From: Ectothiorhodospiraceae bacterium
GTDB lineage: Bacteria > Pseudomonadota > Gammaproteobacteria > Thiohalomonadales > Thiohalomonadaceae
Assembly (NCBI GenBank): GCA_007125455.1
Contig: SLDE01000231.1
Coordinates: forward strand, 1-19,747
DNA: 19,747 nt
Direction of reading: 5' to 3'
Shown: one piece after another, positions 1 through 7,620 of the stretch
Numbering within the stretch: position 1 is the first letter of the stretch
Layout of the letters: every line of letters begins with the position of its first letter
The notes under the pieces: model-generated
Databases searched by the model: none
What the model saw: only the letters and a program-made list of their open reading frames with translations
Told to the model about the DNA's origin: nothing
Program-made: the position numbers and the translations under genes

Positions 1-99
1 AATCCTGTATGTGAGATAGGCGAATCAAGATGTTGATAAGTCTACCGTGGATCGGCGGCAAGTTGTATACCGTTAGCCAGTTCCCCCACGATGATCCCG

Positions 100-1158
100 C
101 TACTCCCCTAGCAGCGCGGGATGTACCAGCTTGCCTGCGGCAAGGTTGATCCCGGCGTTCAGTGCGGCATCTTCTTGCCAACCTTCGCGGGCCAGGCGGC
201 TGGCGTAGGGGATCAGGGCCGCCGAGAGGGCCTGGGAGGCGGTGCGTGGTACCGCACCGGGCATATTGGTGACCCCGAAGTGGGTCACGCCTTCCCAAAC
301 AAAGGTCGGATCGGCATAGGTGGTCGGGCGGATGGTCTCAATGCAACCGCCCTGATCCACCGAGATATCGATCACTACGCTGCCCGGCTGCATTTGGCGC
401 ACATCCTCGGCGCTGATCAGGTGTGGAGCGCGGGCACCAGGGATAAGTACCGCACCTATCAGCAGATCGGCACTCTTCACCGCCTCTTGCATGTCGTGGG
501 CGAAGGGGTAGAGCGCGGTGACATTGGCACCATAGTCATGCATTTGCTCCAGTTTGTGTCGATCCCGATCAAACACCGTAACCCGCGCGCCCAACGAGGC
601 GGCCAGACGGGCGGCATTGCTACCAGCCACCCCCGCACCCAGGATCACCACATGGCCCCGCTCCGCTGCAGGCAGACCCCCAAGCAGCAGACCGCGCCCG
701 CCCATGGGGTGATGCAGTAACTGCGCACCCACCTGTACCGCCACCCGCCCGGCGATATCCGACATCGGCGCCAATAGGGGCAGACGCCGTCCCTCGGCAA
801 CGGTCTCAAAACCCACGGCGGTCAGGCCGATATCGAGCAGGGCCTGTTGCAGCTCGGCCTCGGCAGCCAAGTGCAGATAGCAAAACAGCAGGTGGTCGGC
901 ACGCAGTAGTGGCCATTCAGACGGTTGCGGCTCTTTGACCTTGATGATTAGCTGCGCCTCGGCGAAGAGCGTCTGTGGGTCGGCGACGATGCTGGCCCCA
1001 GCGTTGCGGTAGTCTTCATCGCTATAGCCGCTGAGTACCCCGGCCCCCTGCTCCACCGACAGGTGGTGGCCCTGGCAAGCCAGCTCAGCCACCGCCGCCG
1101 GTACCAGGCCGACACGGCCTTCCAGGGTCTTGACCTCTTTGGGGATCCCTATCTTCAT
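100..1158 (-). CDS. ald: Alanine dehydrogenase
   Basis: NAD-dependent alanine dehydrogenase, which interconverts L-alanine and pyruvate plus ammonia in the cytoplasm. The N-terminus MKIGIPKEVK is the family start. Family catalytic and substrate residues fall at the expected places: Arg15 (LEGRVGLVP), Lys75 (KVKEP) and His96 (YLHLA). A Rossmann glycine motif (GAGVAG, about 174-179) is followed by an acidic NAD-ribose residue near 197, and the late signature VDQGG carries the conserved Asp at 268. The frame stays open upstream to an ATG at 1239, but those 27 extra residues do not look like the family. The ATG at 1158 has a GAAGG about ten bases upstream, so I chose it. At 352 aa it is slightly shorter than the usual 370 or so, the difference lying at the C-terminus. 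It is transcribed divergently from trxB. The family and function are secure; the exact start is likely. Confidence 0.93.
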   Translation of the reverse strand: MKIGIPKEVKTLEGRVGLVPAAVAELACQGHHLSVEQGAGVLSGYSDEDYRNAGASIVADPQTLFAEAQLIIKVKEPQPSEWPLLRADHLLFCYLHLAAEAELQQALLDIGLTAVGFETVAEGRRLPLLAPMSDIAGRVAVQVGAQLLHHPMGGRGLLLGGLPAAERGHVVILGAGVAGSNAARLAASLGARVTVFDRDRHKLEQMHDYGANVTALYPFAHDMQEAVKSADLLIGAVLIPGARAPHLISAEDVRQMQPGSVVIDISVDQGGCIETIRPTTYADPTFVWEGVTHFGVTNMPGAVPRTASQALSAALIPYASRLAREGWQEDAALNAGINLAAGKLVHPALLGE

Positions 1159-1257
1159 CTGCGCTTTACCTTCACTACACCCATTCGTTAAGATGGCCGC
1201 TTGAATTTTCTGCTGCGCGCCACCACCAGACTGTATCATTGCACGAGTCTATCACAC

Positions 1258-1261
1258 GGAG
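1258..1261 (+). promoter_or_regulatory. Ribosome binding site of trxB
   Basis: GGAG ten bases before the ATG at 1272. It decides the start against the in-frame TTG at 1266, from which it is only four bases away. Confidence 0.6.
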
Positions 1262-1271
1262 TTAATTGTCC

Positions 1272-2228
1272 ATGAGCGAAACCAAGCACTGTCGTCTGTT
1301 GATCCTGGGATCCGGCCCGGCCGGTTACACCGCTGCGGTCTATGCCGCCCGCGCCAACCTCAATCCGGTATTGATCACCGGCATGCAACAGGGTGGCCAG
1401 CTAACCACCACCACCGAGGTGGACAACTGGCCCGGCGGTGCCGAAGGGCTGACCGGCCCCGGTCTGATGCAGGAGATGGAGGCCCACGCCAAGCGCTTTG
1501 AGACCGAGATCATCTTCGATCACATCCATACCACCGATATCTCCAAGCGCCCCTACACCCTTATCGGCGACGGCGGCACCTACACCTGCGATGCACTGAT
1601 CATCGCCACCGGTGCCTCCGCCATGTATCTGGGGCTGGAGTCCGAAGAGAACTTCAAGGGGCGCGGTGTCTCTGGCTGCGCCACCTGTGACGGCTTCTTC
1701 TACAAGGGGCAGAAGGTCGGTGTGGTCGGTGGTGGCAACACCGCCGTAGAAGAAGCGCTTTACCTCTCCAACATCGCCGCCGAGGTCACCCTGATCCACC
1801 GTCGCGATACCTTTCGTGCCGAGAAGATCCTGATCAAGCAACTGATGGAAAAGGTGGAGAACGGCAACATCAAGCTGGAGCTGTTCAACGAGGTCGATGA
1901 GGTGCTGGGTGATAGCTCTGGCGTGACCGGGGTACGCGTGAAAAGCACCCAAGACGGCACCACCAAGGATCTGGAGCTGACCGGCCTGTTTATCGCCATT
2001 GGCCACAAGCCCAATACCGACATGTTTGAGGGGCAGCTGGAGATGGAACACGGCTATATCGTTACCCAAAAGGGCCGTGGCGGTAATGCCACCGCCACCT
2101 CGGTGGAGGGAGTCTTTGCTGCCGGTGACGTCGCCGATCCTATCTACAAGCAGGCGATCACCTCCTCCGCTAGCGGCTGCATGGCCGCGCTGGATGTCGA
2201 ACGCTGGCTGGAAAACCAGGAAAAGTAA
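1272..2228 (+). CDS. trxB: Thioredoxin reductase (NADPH)
   Basis: Low-molecular-weight flavoprotein that reduces thioredoxin with NADPH. The FAD-binding GSGPAGYTAA lies near the N-terminus. The redox-active pair in CATCDG is Cys136/Cys139, matching the E. coli enzyme. A second nucleotide-binding motif (GGGNTA) with the HRRD segment marks NADPH use, and the C-terminal GVFAAGDV closes the FAD site. It is 318 aa, the normal family length. A TTG six bases upstream (1266) is also in frame, but GGAG at 1258-1261 is ten bases from the ATG at 1272 and only four from the TTG, so ATG is preferred. It faces away from ald across a gap of about 110 bases. In a sulfur oxidiser this enzyme supplies the general thiol-reducing pool; a specific link to the dsr genes is not shown by position. 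Confidence 0.95.
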   Translation: MSETKHCRLLILGSGPAGYTAAVYAARANLNPVLITGMQQGGQLTTTTEVDNWPGGAEGLTGPGLMQEMEAHAKRFETEIIFDHIHTTDISKRPYTLIGDGGTYTCDALIIATGASAMYLGLESEENFKGRGVSGCATCDGFFYKGQKVGVVGGGNTAVEEALYLSNIAAEVTLIHRRDTFRAEKILIKQLMEKVENGNIKLELFNEVDEVLGDSSGVTGVRVKSTQDGTTKDLELTGLFIAIGHKPNTDMFEGQLEMEHGYIVTQKGRGGNATATSVEGVFAAGDVADPIYKQAITSSASGCMAALDVERWLENQEK

Positions 2229-2241
2229 GCCTCGCTGTACG

Positions 2242-2261
2242 GGCGGGCCATGGGGCCCGCC
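2242..2261 (+). terminator. GC hairpin after trxB (no U-tract)
   Basis: A perfect 8-bp inverted repeat, GGCGGGCC and GGCCCGCC, separated by a 4-base loop, begins 13 bases after the trxB stop. No T-run follows, so it is not a canonical intrinsic terminator. It may be a Rho-linked terminator, or may protect the trxB 3' end while transcription continues into the next gene. Confidence 0.45.
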
Positions 2262-2288
2262 TGTCCGCCATCTCGTGATAATATCACC

Positions 2289-2615
2289 ATGCCGCCCAAT
2301 CCCAAGCTCAGCTACTTCGACGCCAGCGCCGAAACCTTTCCCCCTGCGGTTATTGAAGAGCTGATCCGTCAGGAAGGACGACTGCTCAAACACCAGGGCG
2401 AGATCCTCACCATTGACTGCAAACTCAAGCCCAAGCTGTGGGGGCCCATCTCCGAGAACCTTGAATATATTCGGCTGGGACGACGGAATGAGACCGCGCA
2501 AAAATACATCAATAAATCGACCGCCAGCTACAAGACTGCCCTGATCAGCCACAGGCTGGCCAACCTGCGCGGCGAGGTAAAGAACCGCATAAAGAACATC
2601 CTTACTCTAGGCTGA
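2289..2615 (+). CDS. Hypothetical protein (108 aa)
   Basis: A short soluble protein that I do not recognise. It begins MPPNPKLSYFDAS and is charged and helix-prone, with a lysine/arginine-rich C-terminus (RGEVKNRIKNI). No signal peptide, membrane segment or metal motif is visible. It lies 60 bases after trxB on the same strand, and a clear intrinsic terminator follows 50 bases after its stop, so it is probably the last gene of the trxB transcript. An in-frame ATG at 2250 sits in the loop of the GC hairpin after trxB, which argues for the start at 2289. That start has only a weak ribosome binding site. The open frame, the position before a terminator and the protein-like composition favour a real gene, but no function can be assigned. 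Confidence 0.6.
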   Translation: MPPNPKLSYFDASAETFPPAVIEELIRQEGRLLKHQGEILTIDCKLKPKLWGPISENLEYIRLGRRNETAQKYINKSTASYKTALISHRLANLRGEVKNRIKNILTLG

Positions 2616-2664
2616 GCAAAGCATGGCGATACCAGCCCCACTCACAAAACAGCCACCCTTCATT

Positions 2665-2696
2665 AGCGTACGCTGATTAGCACAGCGACGCTTTTT
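2665..2696 (+). terminator. Rho-independent terminator
   Basis: The left arm AGCGT-A-CGCTG (2665-2675) pairs with CAGCG-ACGCT (2683-2692), giving 10 bp with one bulged A and a 7-base loop. The stem runs directly into five Ts (2692-2696). It closes the trxB/hypothetical transcript. Confidence 0.8.
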
Positions 2697-2764
2697 AGGA
2701 TAATCTCCTAGCAAATATACGGCCAAGCCACTCACACCCACACAAGACTCAACCCACTATCCGC

Positions 2765-5332
2765 ATGAGAACGATAAAAACCATCAAGGGGATGATCATC
2801 AGCGCTGCGCTGCTGGTAAGTGTCGCCCTCTTTCTAGGCACCTACCTGGCCACCACCGGGATCTTCGACCGCGCCATTAGTCGCCATGCCGAAGATACCT
2901 CCCATACCCTTGCCCAAGCCACCTTCGGTGCGATGTACGAGGTGATGCGCCTGGGCTGGACCCGCGAGCAGCTGGAGGGCTTCATCGACTCATTGCAGGC
3001 CAGTGTGGACGATACCAATTACAGCATCGACATCTTTCGTGGTGAGAAGGTCAGCGCGCTGTATGGCCCGGTTGAGCAGGCCGAGATGGATGCACCCATC
3101 CTGCGCAGCTTTGAGGTCGCCTCCCCCGAGTACATCCAGGATAATGAACACCAGATCCGCTATATCTACCCGCTGCTTGCACGCCAGGAATGTCTTGCCT
3201 GCCACAGCAACGTCCAGTCTGGCGATGTGCTGGGGGTGATCGATGTGCAACAGGATCTGGGGCCCTCGCTACAGGAATCGCGACAGGATCTGATCTACAG
3301 CCTACTGTGGATCGCCCCCCTCCCCATGCTGGGTGCGATGCTGGTCGCCTTTTTGCTTAGTGGGCGAATCAATCGTTCCATCGCGGTGCTGGATCGCAAT
3401 ATCGAGAAGATCTGCAAGGTCTCCGACCTCTCCGAGCTGGAATCGCCGCGCAATGAGCTGGGCTTTGAAGAATTTGGCCGAATCTTCGACAAATTCGACG
3501 AGATGGTGCAAAAGCTGCGCGGCGTGGCGGTAGACAAGGATCTGCTGGAGTTCGAGATCCGTCTACTGGAAAAGTTTGTCATCACCTCCGAGGTGGTCAA
3601 AGACTGGCGTGAGTACATCTGCTACCTGTTGATCGACATCAACCACGTGATCGATGCCCATGTACTGTTCTCCATCTTCAAGATCGACGATGAGCTTTTC
3701 GATCTGGAGGTCTTCTGGCTACACCCACCGGATGAAGAGACCAAACAATTCTTTGAGGCCGCGATCCGCCAACGCCTGCAGGAGAACCCAAACTTCGGCT
3801 TCCTTCCCTCGCTGCATGCCAACCATCAGGTTGCCCTGCCGGATATGCCCGTGAGCAATCTCAACAGAGACCAACTGGAATTACAAACCAAGTCACTGTT
3901 GGTGGACACCCCCAAGATCGGTGGCATCGTCGGCATTGGCGTGCAGTCGGAAATCCTGAAGGATCAAACCCGGGTATTGGTGATGGAGAGTGTCCTCTCT
4001 ACCCTGCTCAATGTGGTCGGCTCGGTAAAGGCGATCTACAAGTACACCAAGGATCTGGAGTATTACGCCACCCGCGACCCACTCACCAACCTGTTCAACC
4101 AGCGCATGTTCTGGGAGATGCTCAACTACGAGACCGGACGGGCGGATCGTCACGACTACCGCTTTGCCCTGCTGATCATCGACATGGACAACTTCAAGTC
4201 GATCAACGACACCTACGGTCACGCCTTTGGCGACCTGTTCCTGCAGGAATTTGCCAACACCCTCTCCGAGGCCTTGCGCCCCGGTGATCTGTTTGCTCGC
4301 TATGGTGGCGATGAGTTTGTGATGATGCTTTCTGAAACAGACACCGAACAGGCCTACAGTATCAGCAAGCGCGTTCTGGAACGGGCCGAGGCGATCCGTA
4401 TGAAGGCCCCCGATGGCAGCGAGGTGAAGGCAACGATCTCTATCGGTATCGCCATCTTCCCGGATCACGCCACCGATGCCAAAGACCTCTTCCTGTTCGC
4501 CGACAACATGATGTACAAGGCCAAACATCAAGGCAAAAATCGCATCGGCTACCCCAACAGCGATGATGTGGTCGAGGTTTTCCGTTCCATCGGTGAAAAG
4601 AGCATCATCATCTCACAGGCGATCGAACAACGCCTGATCACCCCCTACTATCAACCCATCATCGAGGCAAAAACTGGTCGGGTTAGCGCTTACGAGGTAT
4701 TGAGTCGTATCCACATGCCCGATGGGAGCATCATGGGGGCACACGAGTTTATCGAGATCGCCGAAAAGGCCGGGCTGATCCACAAGATCGACTACATCGT
4801 GATGGACAAGTCCTTCGCTATGCTGAACGAGTCTGGGTATCAGGGTAAGCTCTTCCTCAACCTCTCGCCACGTGCGCTGGTGCTCAACGAATTCATTCCT
4901 GAAGCGCGCCGCCTGTGCAGTGAATACAATATCCACCCAGGACAGATCGTCTTTGAGATCACCGAGCGGGATACAGTGAAAAACTTCAGCCTGCTGGAGA
5001 AGTTTGTCATGGAGTTGAAGATGGAGGGCTTCGGACTGGCCATTGATGACTTTGGCTCCGGCTTCTCCTCCTTCCACTATCTCAAGCACTTCCCCATCGA
5101 CTACCTCAAGATCGAGGGTGACTTCGTTGCCAATATGGCCAACGATGCCAAGGATCGGGCCTTCGTCCAGAGCATCGCCCAGTTGGCCAAGGATCTCGGT
5201 ATCCAGTCACTGGCTGAATTCGTTGAGGACGAGACCGTACTGGCACTTTGCATCGAGGCGGGGATCCCCCTCGCCCAGGGCTATCACATCGGTAGACCGG
5301 CGTTGGCACTACTCGACGACAGTCGCCATTGA
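2765..5332 (+). CDS. Membrane GGDEF-EAL protein with periplasmic c-type haem sensor
   Basis: A predicted cyclic-di-GMP enzyme of 855 aa. Domains in order: membrane segment about 10-31; periplasmic sensor about 35-175; second membrane segment about 177-199; HAMP-like linker about 200-255; a region of GAF-like size, about 256-435, that I cannot classify firmly; GGDEF about 440-600; EAL about 615-850. The sensor contains CLACH (Cys143, Cys146, His147), the covalent haem c motif of the DUF3365/Tll0287-like family. The diguanylate cyclase site GGDEF (514-518) is intact, and RPGD (505-508), five residues before it, is an inhibitory I-site. EAL residues are mostly canonical: Glu644 in EVL, the Asn of NLS, ITE, Asp761/Asp762 in DDFGSG, the following Lys, and Gln of QGY. 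Both activities therefore seem possible. No convincing ribosome binding site precedes the ATG. The haem-controlled switch is inferred. Confidence 0.9.
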   Translation: MRTIKTIKGMIISAALLVSVALFLGTYLATTGIFDRAISRHAEDTSHTLAQATFGAMYEVMRLGWTREQLEGFIDSLQASVDDTNYSIDIFRGEKVSALYGPVEQAEMDAPILRSFEVASPEYIQDNEHQIRYIYPLLARQECLACHSNVQSGDVLGVIDVQQDLGPSLQESRQDLIYSLLWIAPLPMLGAMLVAFLLSGRINRSIAVLDRNIEKICKVSDLSELESPRNELGFEEFGRIFDKFDEMVQKLRGVAVDKDLLEFEIRLLEKFVITSEVVKDWREYICYLLIDINHVIDAHVLFSIFKIDDELFDLEVFWLHPPDEETKQFFEAAIRQRLQENPNFGFLPSLHANHQVALPDMPVSNLNRDQLELQTKSLLVDTPKIGGIVGIGVQSEILKDQTRVLVMESVLSTLLNVVGSVKAIYKYTKDLEYYATRDPLTNLFNQRMFWEMLNYETGRADRHDYRFALLIIDMDNFKSINDTYGHAFGDLFLQEFANTLSEALRPGDLFARYGGDEFVMMLSETDTEQAYSISKRVLERAEAIRMKAPDGSEVKATISIGIAIFPDHATDAKDLFLFADNMMYKAKHQGKNRIGYPNSDDVVEVFRSIGEKSIIISQAIEQRLITPYYQPIIEAKTGRVSAYEVLSRIHMPDGSIMGAHEFIEIAEKAGLIHKIDYIVMDKSFAMLNESGYQGKLFLNLSPRALVLNEFIPEARRLCSEYNIHPGQIVFEITERDTVKNFSLLEKFVMELKMEGFGLAIDDFGSGFSSFHYLKHFPIDYLKIEGDFVANMANDAKDRAFVQSIAQLAKDLGIQSLAEFVEDETVLALCIEAGIPLAQGYHIGRPALALLDDSRH

Positions 5333-5343
5333 TAGTTAAAACG

Positions 5344-5401
5344 TAACTGCTCACCCCCTTTATCCCTTCTCCCCCATTGGGGGAGAGGGGGCGAGCAGTT
5401 A
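5344..5401. repeat. Long nested inverted repeat, probable terminator or REP-like element
   Basis: The outer arms TAACTGCTC (5344-5352) and GAGCAGTTA (5393-5401) are perfect complements. They enclose a second perfect stem, TCTCCCCC (5368-5375) with GGGGGAGA (5379-5386), over a 3-base loop. It starts 11 bases after the GGDEF-EAL gene ends. There is no T-run. The C-tract/G-tract inner stem resembles dispersed repeat units seen in some genomes, but copy number cannot be judged from one window. Confidence 0.6.
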
Positions 5402-5484
5402 GCTCTTGTCACTTTCATCTTCTATCTTCACACTGCTTGTAAGACAAACACTGACAAGATGTTCAGCCTGATCCCCTCATGCGA

Positions 5485-5528
5485 TTGATCTAAGTCAAGG
5501 CTGTACAAGTAGTTGTATCTGCTATGCT
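5485..5528 (+). promoter_or_regulatory. Predicted class II FNR/ANR-type promoter of the chemoreceptor gene
   Basis: TTGAT-CTAA-GTCAA at 5485-5498 matches nine of ten bases of the FNR/ANR consensus TTGAT-N4-ATCAA. An extended -10 (TGC then TATGCT, hexamer at 5523-5528) predicts a start near 5533-5535. The box centre is then about 41 to 44 bases upstream, the class II activator position. It lies within the 250 bases before the chemoreceptor ATG at 5580. The match is seen directly; the regulator and oxygen response are inferred. Confidence 0.65.
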
Positions 5529-5579
5529 TGGCTGAAGCGTTTTGTTAGCTCCGCCCACCTAGCCTGGAAATATTTCGCC

Positions 5580-7529
5580 ATGAGAATCGCCATCGGTAGA
5601 GCCCTCACCTCACTGCTCAAGATGCTCGGGTTGCGTACCCTGGATCGGCAGTTCTTCTTTTCCTATAGCCTAATATTTATCTTCGCGGCGATGATCGCCG
5701 GCTCCCTCTATATGAGTCTGGGTACCGATGCGACCGGGATTAACGTCGCCGGGGCGCAGCGTATGCTCAGCCAGCGGGTGGCCAAGGAGGCCCTGCTGGC
5801 CGGGCAGGGAGTAGAGTCCCGGCAGACGGTTGAGGCAACCATGGCACAGTTTGAGCGTGCCCACCGCGCCCTGCTCAACGGCGATCGCGATATGGGGATC
5901 GAGGCCGCAACAGATCCCCAGATCCGTGCCCAATTGCAAACCGTTGAGCGGCTCTGGCAGCAATACCGCAGCGAGATCAACGACTATCTGGGCAATCCTG
6001 CAGAACGTGGCATGCGCGCCATCCACCAGCGCTCCCCCGAGATACTGCGCGAGATGAATAATGCCGTCACACTAATGGAGGCCCAGGCCAACCGCAGTGT
6101 ACAGATGCAGCAGACCCTGGCACTGACGATGACCGCCGGGATCCTGCTGCTGGTCACCTTCGGGCGCATGTTCGGCATGACCGTATTGATGCGCCAAATC
6201 GATCGTCTGGGTGAGCACCTAAAGGCGGTGGGCGACGGCGACTTTTCACAACCGCTGGAAATCGACGACAGGGAAAACGAGATCGGCCAGATGTTCGTCG
6301 CCTATAACGAGATGATTGCCCACATGGGGCAGATCGTTGGCGGGGTGAGCAACGGCACCGCCCGGGTCAGCAGCACCATCGACCAGGTGGCCAATGAACT
6401 GGAAGCCACCGTGCGCGGGGTCAAGCAACAAAGCAGCGAGATCGATCAGGTCGCCACGGCAATGAACGAAATGGCCTCCACCGTACAGGAGGTGGCACAA
6501 AATGCACAAAGCACCGCCGATGCAGCCAGCAGTGCCAAGGAAGAGGCGGTTAACGGGCAAAAGATAGTCAACAGCGCGGTAGGCAGTATCAATAACCTCG
6601 CAGGCCAAATGGAAGAGGCCAATCAGGTGATGGCTGAACTGGAAGAGGATAGCCGCGAAGTGGGCTCGGTGCTGGAGGTGATCAACGGGATCGCCGAGCA
6701 GACCAATCTGCTGGCCCTCAACGCCGCCATTGAGGCCGCCCGCGCCGGGGAACAGGGGCGTGGCTTTGCGGTGGTCGCCGATGAGGTGCGCACCCTCGCC
6801 CAGCGCACCCAGCAATCCACCGAAAGCATCCGCCAAATCATCGACCGCCTGCTTAGCCAATCGAGCAAGGCGGCCAAGATGATGTCCAGCAGCCGCGAGA
6901 GCACCCTGGCCACCGTCGAGCAGACCGGCGAGGCCGGCAGTGCCCTGGAACGCATCGTCTACTCTGTGGGCACCATCACCGACATGAGCAGCCAGATCGC
7001 CACCGCTGCCGAAGAACAGAGCCACGTGGCCGGTGAAATGGATCGCAACATTACGACCATCGCCCAGGTGGCCGAACAGACCACCCATACCGCCAGCCAG
7101 ACCATGCATGCCACCGAAGAGATCCATGAGCACATGGACAAGCTGCGCGACCTGGTGGCGAAATTCCGCACCAATGTGCAGGGGGCTGACCTCTCCGCCG
7201 CCAAGACTGCCCACCTGGCCTGGAAGGGGAAATTGCGCGCCTACCTGGACGGCAAGGGCAGCCTAAGCCGCGAACAGGCGGTCTCCCACAAGGACTGTGT
7301 ACTGGGCAAGTGGTACTACGGCGAAGGGCTGAAACAGTACGGCCACCTGGCAGAGATGAAGGACATGGAAGGCCCTCACGCCGAATTGCACAAGCTGATC
7401 AAGGAGATCATCACCCTGCGCGAGGCCGGCAAGATCGAGCAGGCTGAAGCGGCCTACCTCCAGGTCGAACCACTATCCAAGAAGGTCGTCGCCTACCTGG
7501 AGGGCGTGGAACGTCGCAGCGCAGAGTAA
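5580..7529 (+). CDS. Methyl-accepting chemotaxis protein with PilJ-type sensor and CZB domain
   Basis: A 649-aa chemoreceptor. Membrane segments lie at about 27-47 and 179-202, around a periplasmic domain of about 130 residues. That domain opens with NVAGAQRMLSQR (55-66), the signature of the PilJ/NarX-type domain that binds nitrate or nitrite in NarX, NarQ and the receptor McpN. HAMP follows (about 203-255), then a long coiled-coil signalling domain whose conserved hairpin (EQTNLLALNAAIEAARAGEQ) is at about 372-391. The C-terminus is a CZB domain: His545 in HLAWK, Cys573 in CVLGKWYYG, then His600 and His604, the usual zinc-binding 3-His/1-Cys set. No C-terminal CheR-docking pentapeptide is present. 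A likely job is attraction to nitrate or another respiratory acceptor, with CZB adding zinc or oxidant input. The ligand is inferred. The gene has its own FNR-like promoter. Confidence 0.92.
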   Translation: MRIAIGRALTSLLKMLGLRTLDRQFFFSYSLIFIFAAMIAGSLYMSLGTDATGINVAGAQRMLSQRVAKEALLAGQGVESRQTVEATMAQFERAHRALLNGDRDMGIEAATDPQIRAQLQTVERLWQQYRSEINDYLGNPAERGMRAIHQRSPEILREMNNAVTLMEAQANRSVQMQQTLALTMTAGILLLVTFGRMFGMTVLMRQIDRLGEHLKAVGDGDFSQPLEIDDRENEIGQMFVAYNEMIAHMGQIVGGVSNGTARVSSTIDQVANELEATVRGVKQQSSEIDQVATAMNEMASTVQEVAQNAQSTADAASSAKEEAVNGQKIVNSAVGSINNLAGQMEEANQVMAELEEDSREVGSVLEVINGIAEQTNLLALNAAIEAARAGEQGRGFAVVADEVRTLAQRTQQSTESIRQIIDRLLSQSSKAAKMMSSSRESTLATVEQTGEAGSALERIVYSVGTITDMSSQIATAAEEQSHVAGEMDRNITTIAQVAEQTTHTASQTMHATEEIHEHMDKLRDLVAKFRTNVQGADLSAAKTAHLAWKGKLRAYLDGKGSLSREQAVSHKDCVLGKWYYGEGLKQYGHLAEMKDMEGPHAELHKLIKEIITLREAGKIEQAEAAYLQVEPLSKKVVAYLEGVERRSAE

Positions 7530-7535
7530 TCAACC

Positions 7536-7551
7536 GGGCCATGGATGGCCC
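7536..7551 (+). terminator. Hairpin after the chemoreceptor gene
   Basis: GGGCCAT and ATGGCCC form a perfect inverted repeat around a 2-base centre, starting seven bases after the stop. The nearest T-run (five Ts) is about 20 bases further on. It is a weak intrinsic-terminator candidate, similar in style to the GC hairpin after trxB. Confidence 0.4.
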
Positions 7552-7620
7552 CCACTCTCCCCGCTGTTTTTCTCCCTGACTACCCCCATATCCAGCGGAA
7601 GACCACAACCGGACAGTCCC

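Noticed and set aside
121..720. Plus-strand open frame opposite alanine dehydrogenase
   Set aside because: The minus-strand reading contains all alanine dehydrogenase signatures; this frame has none.
1401..2552. Long minus-strand open frame opposite trxB
   Set aside because: Antisense shadow of trxB and the following gene; histidine/glycine-rich composition, no motifs and no convincing ribosome binding site.
2696..2710. TAGGA-N5-TCCTA inverted repeat before the GGDEF-EAL gene, containing a -10-like GATAAT
   Set aside because: No matching -35 at the right distance and it overlaps the terminator T-run; too short to call an operator.
6246..7214. Minus-strand open frame opposite the chemoreceptor signalling domain
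   Set aside because: The plus-strand gene has clear chemoreceptor motifs; the reverse translation is repetitive Gly/His/Leu typical of a shadow frame.
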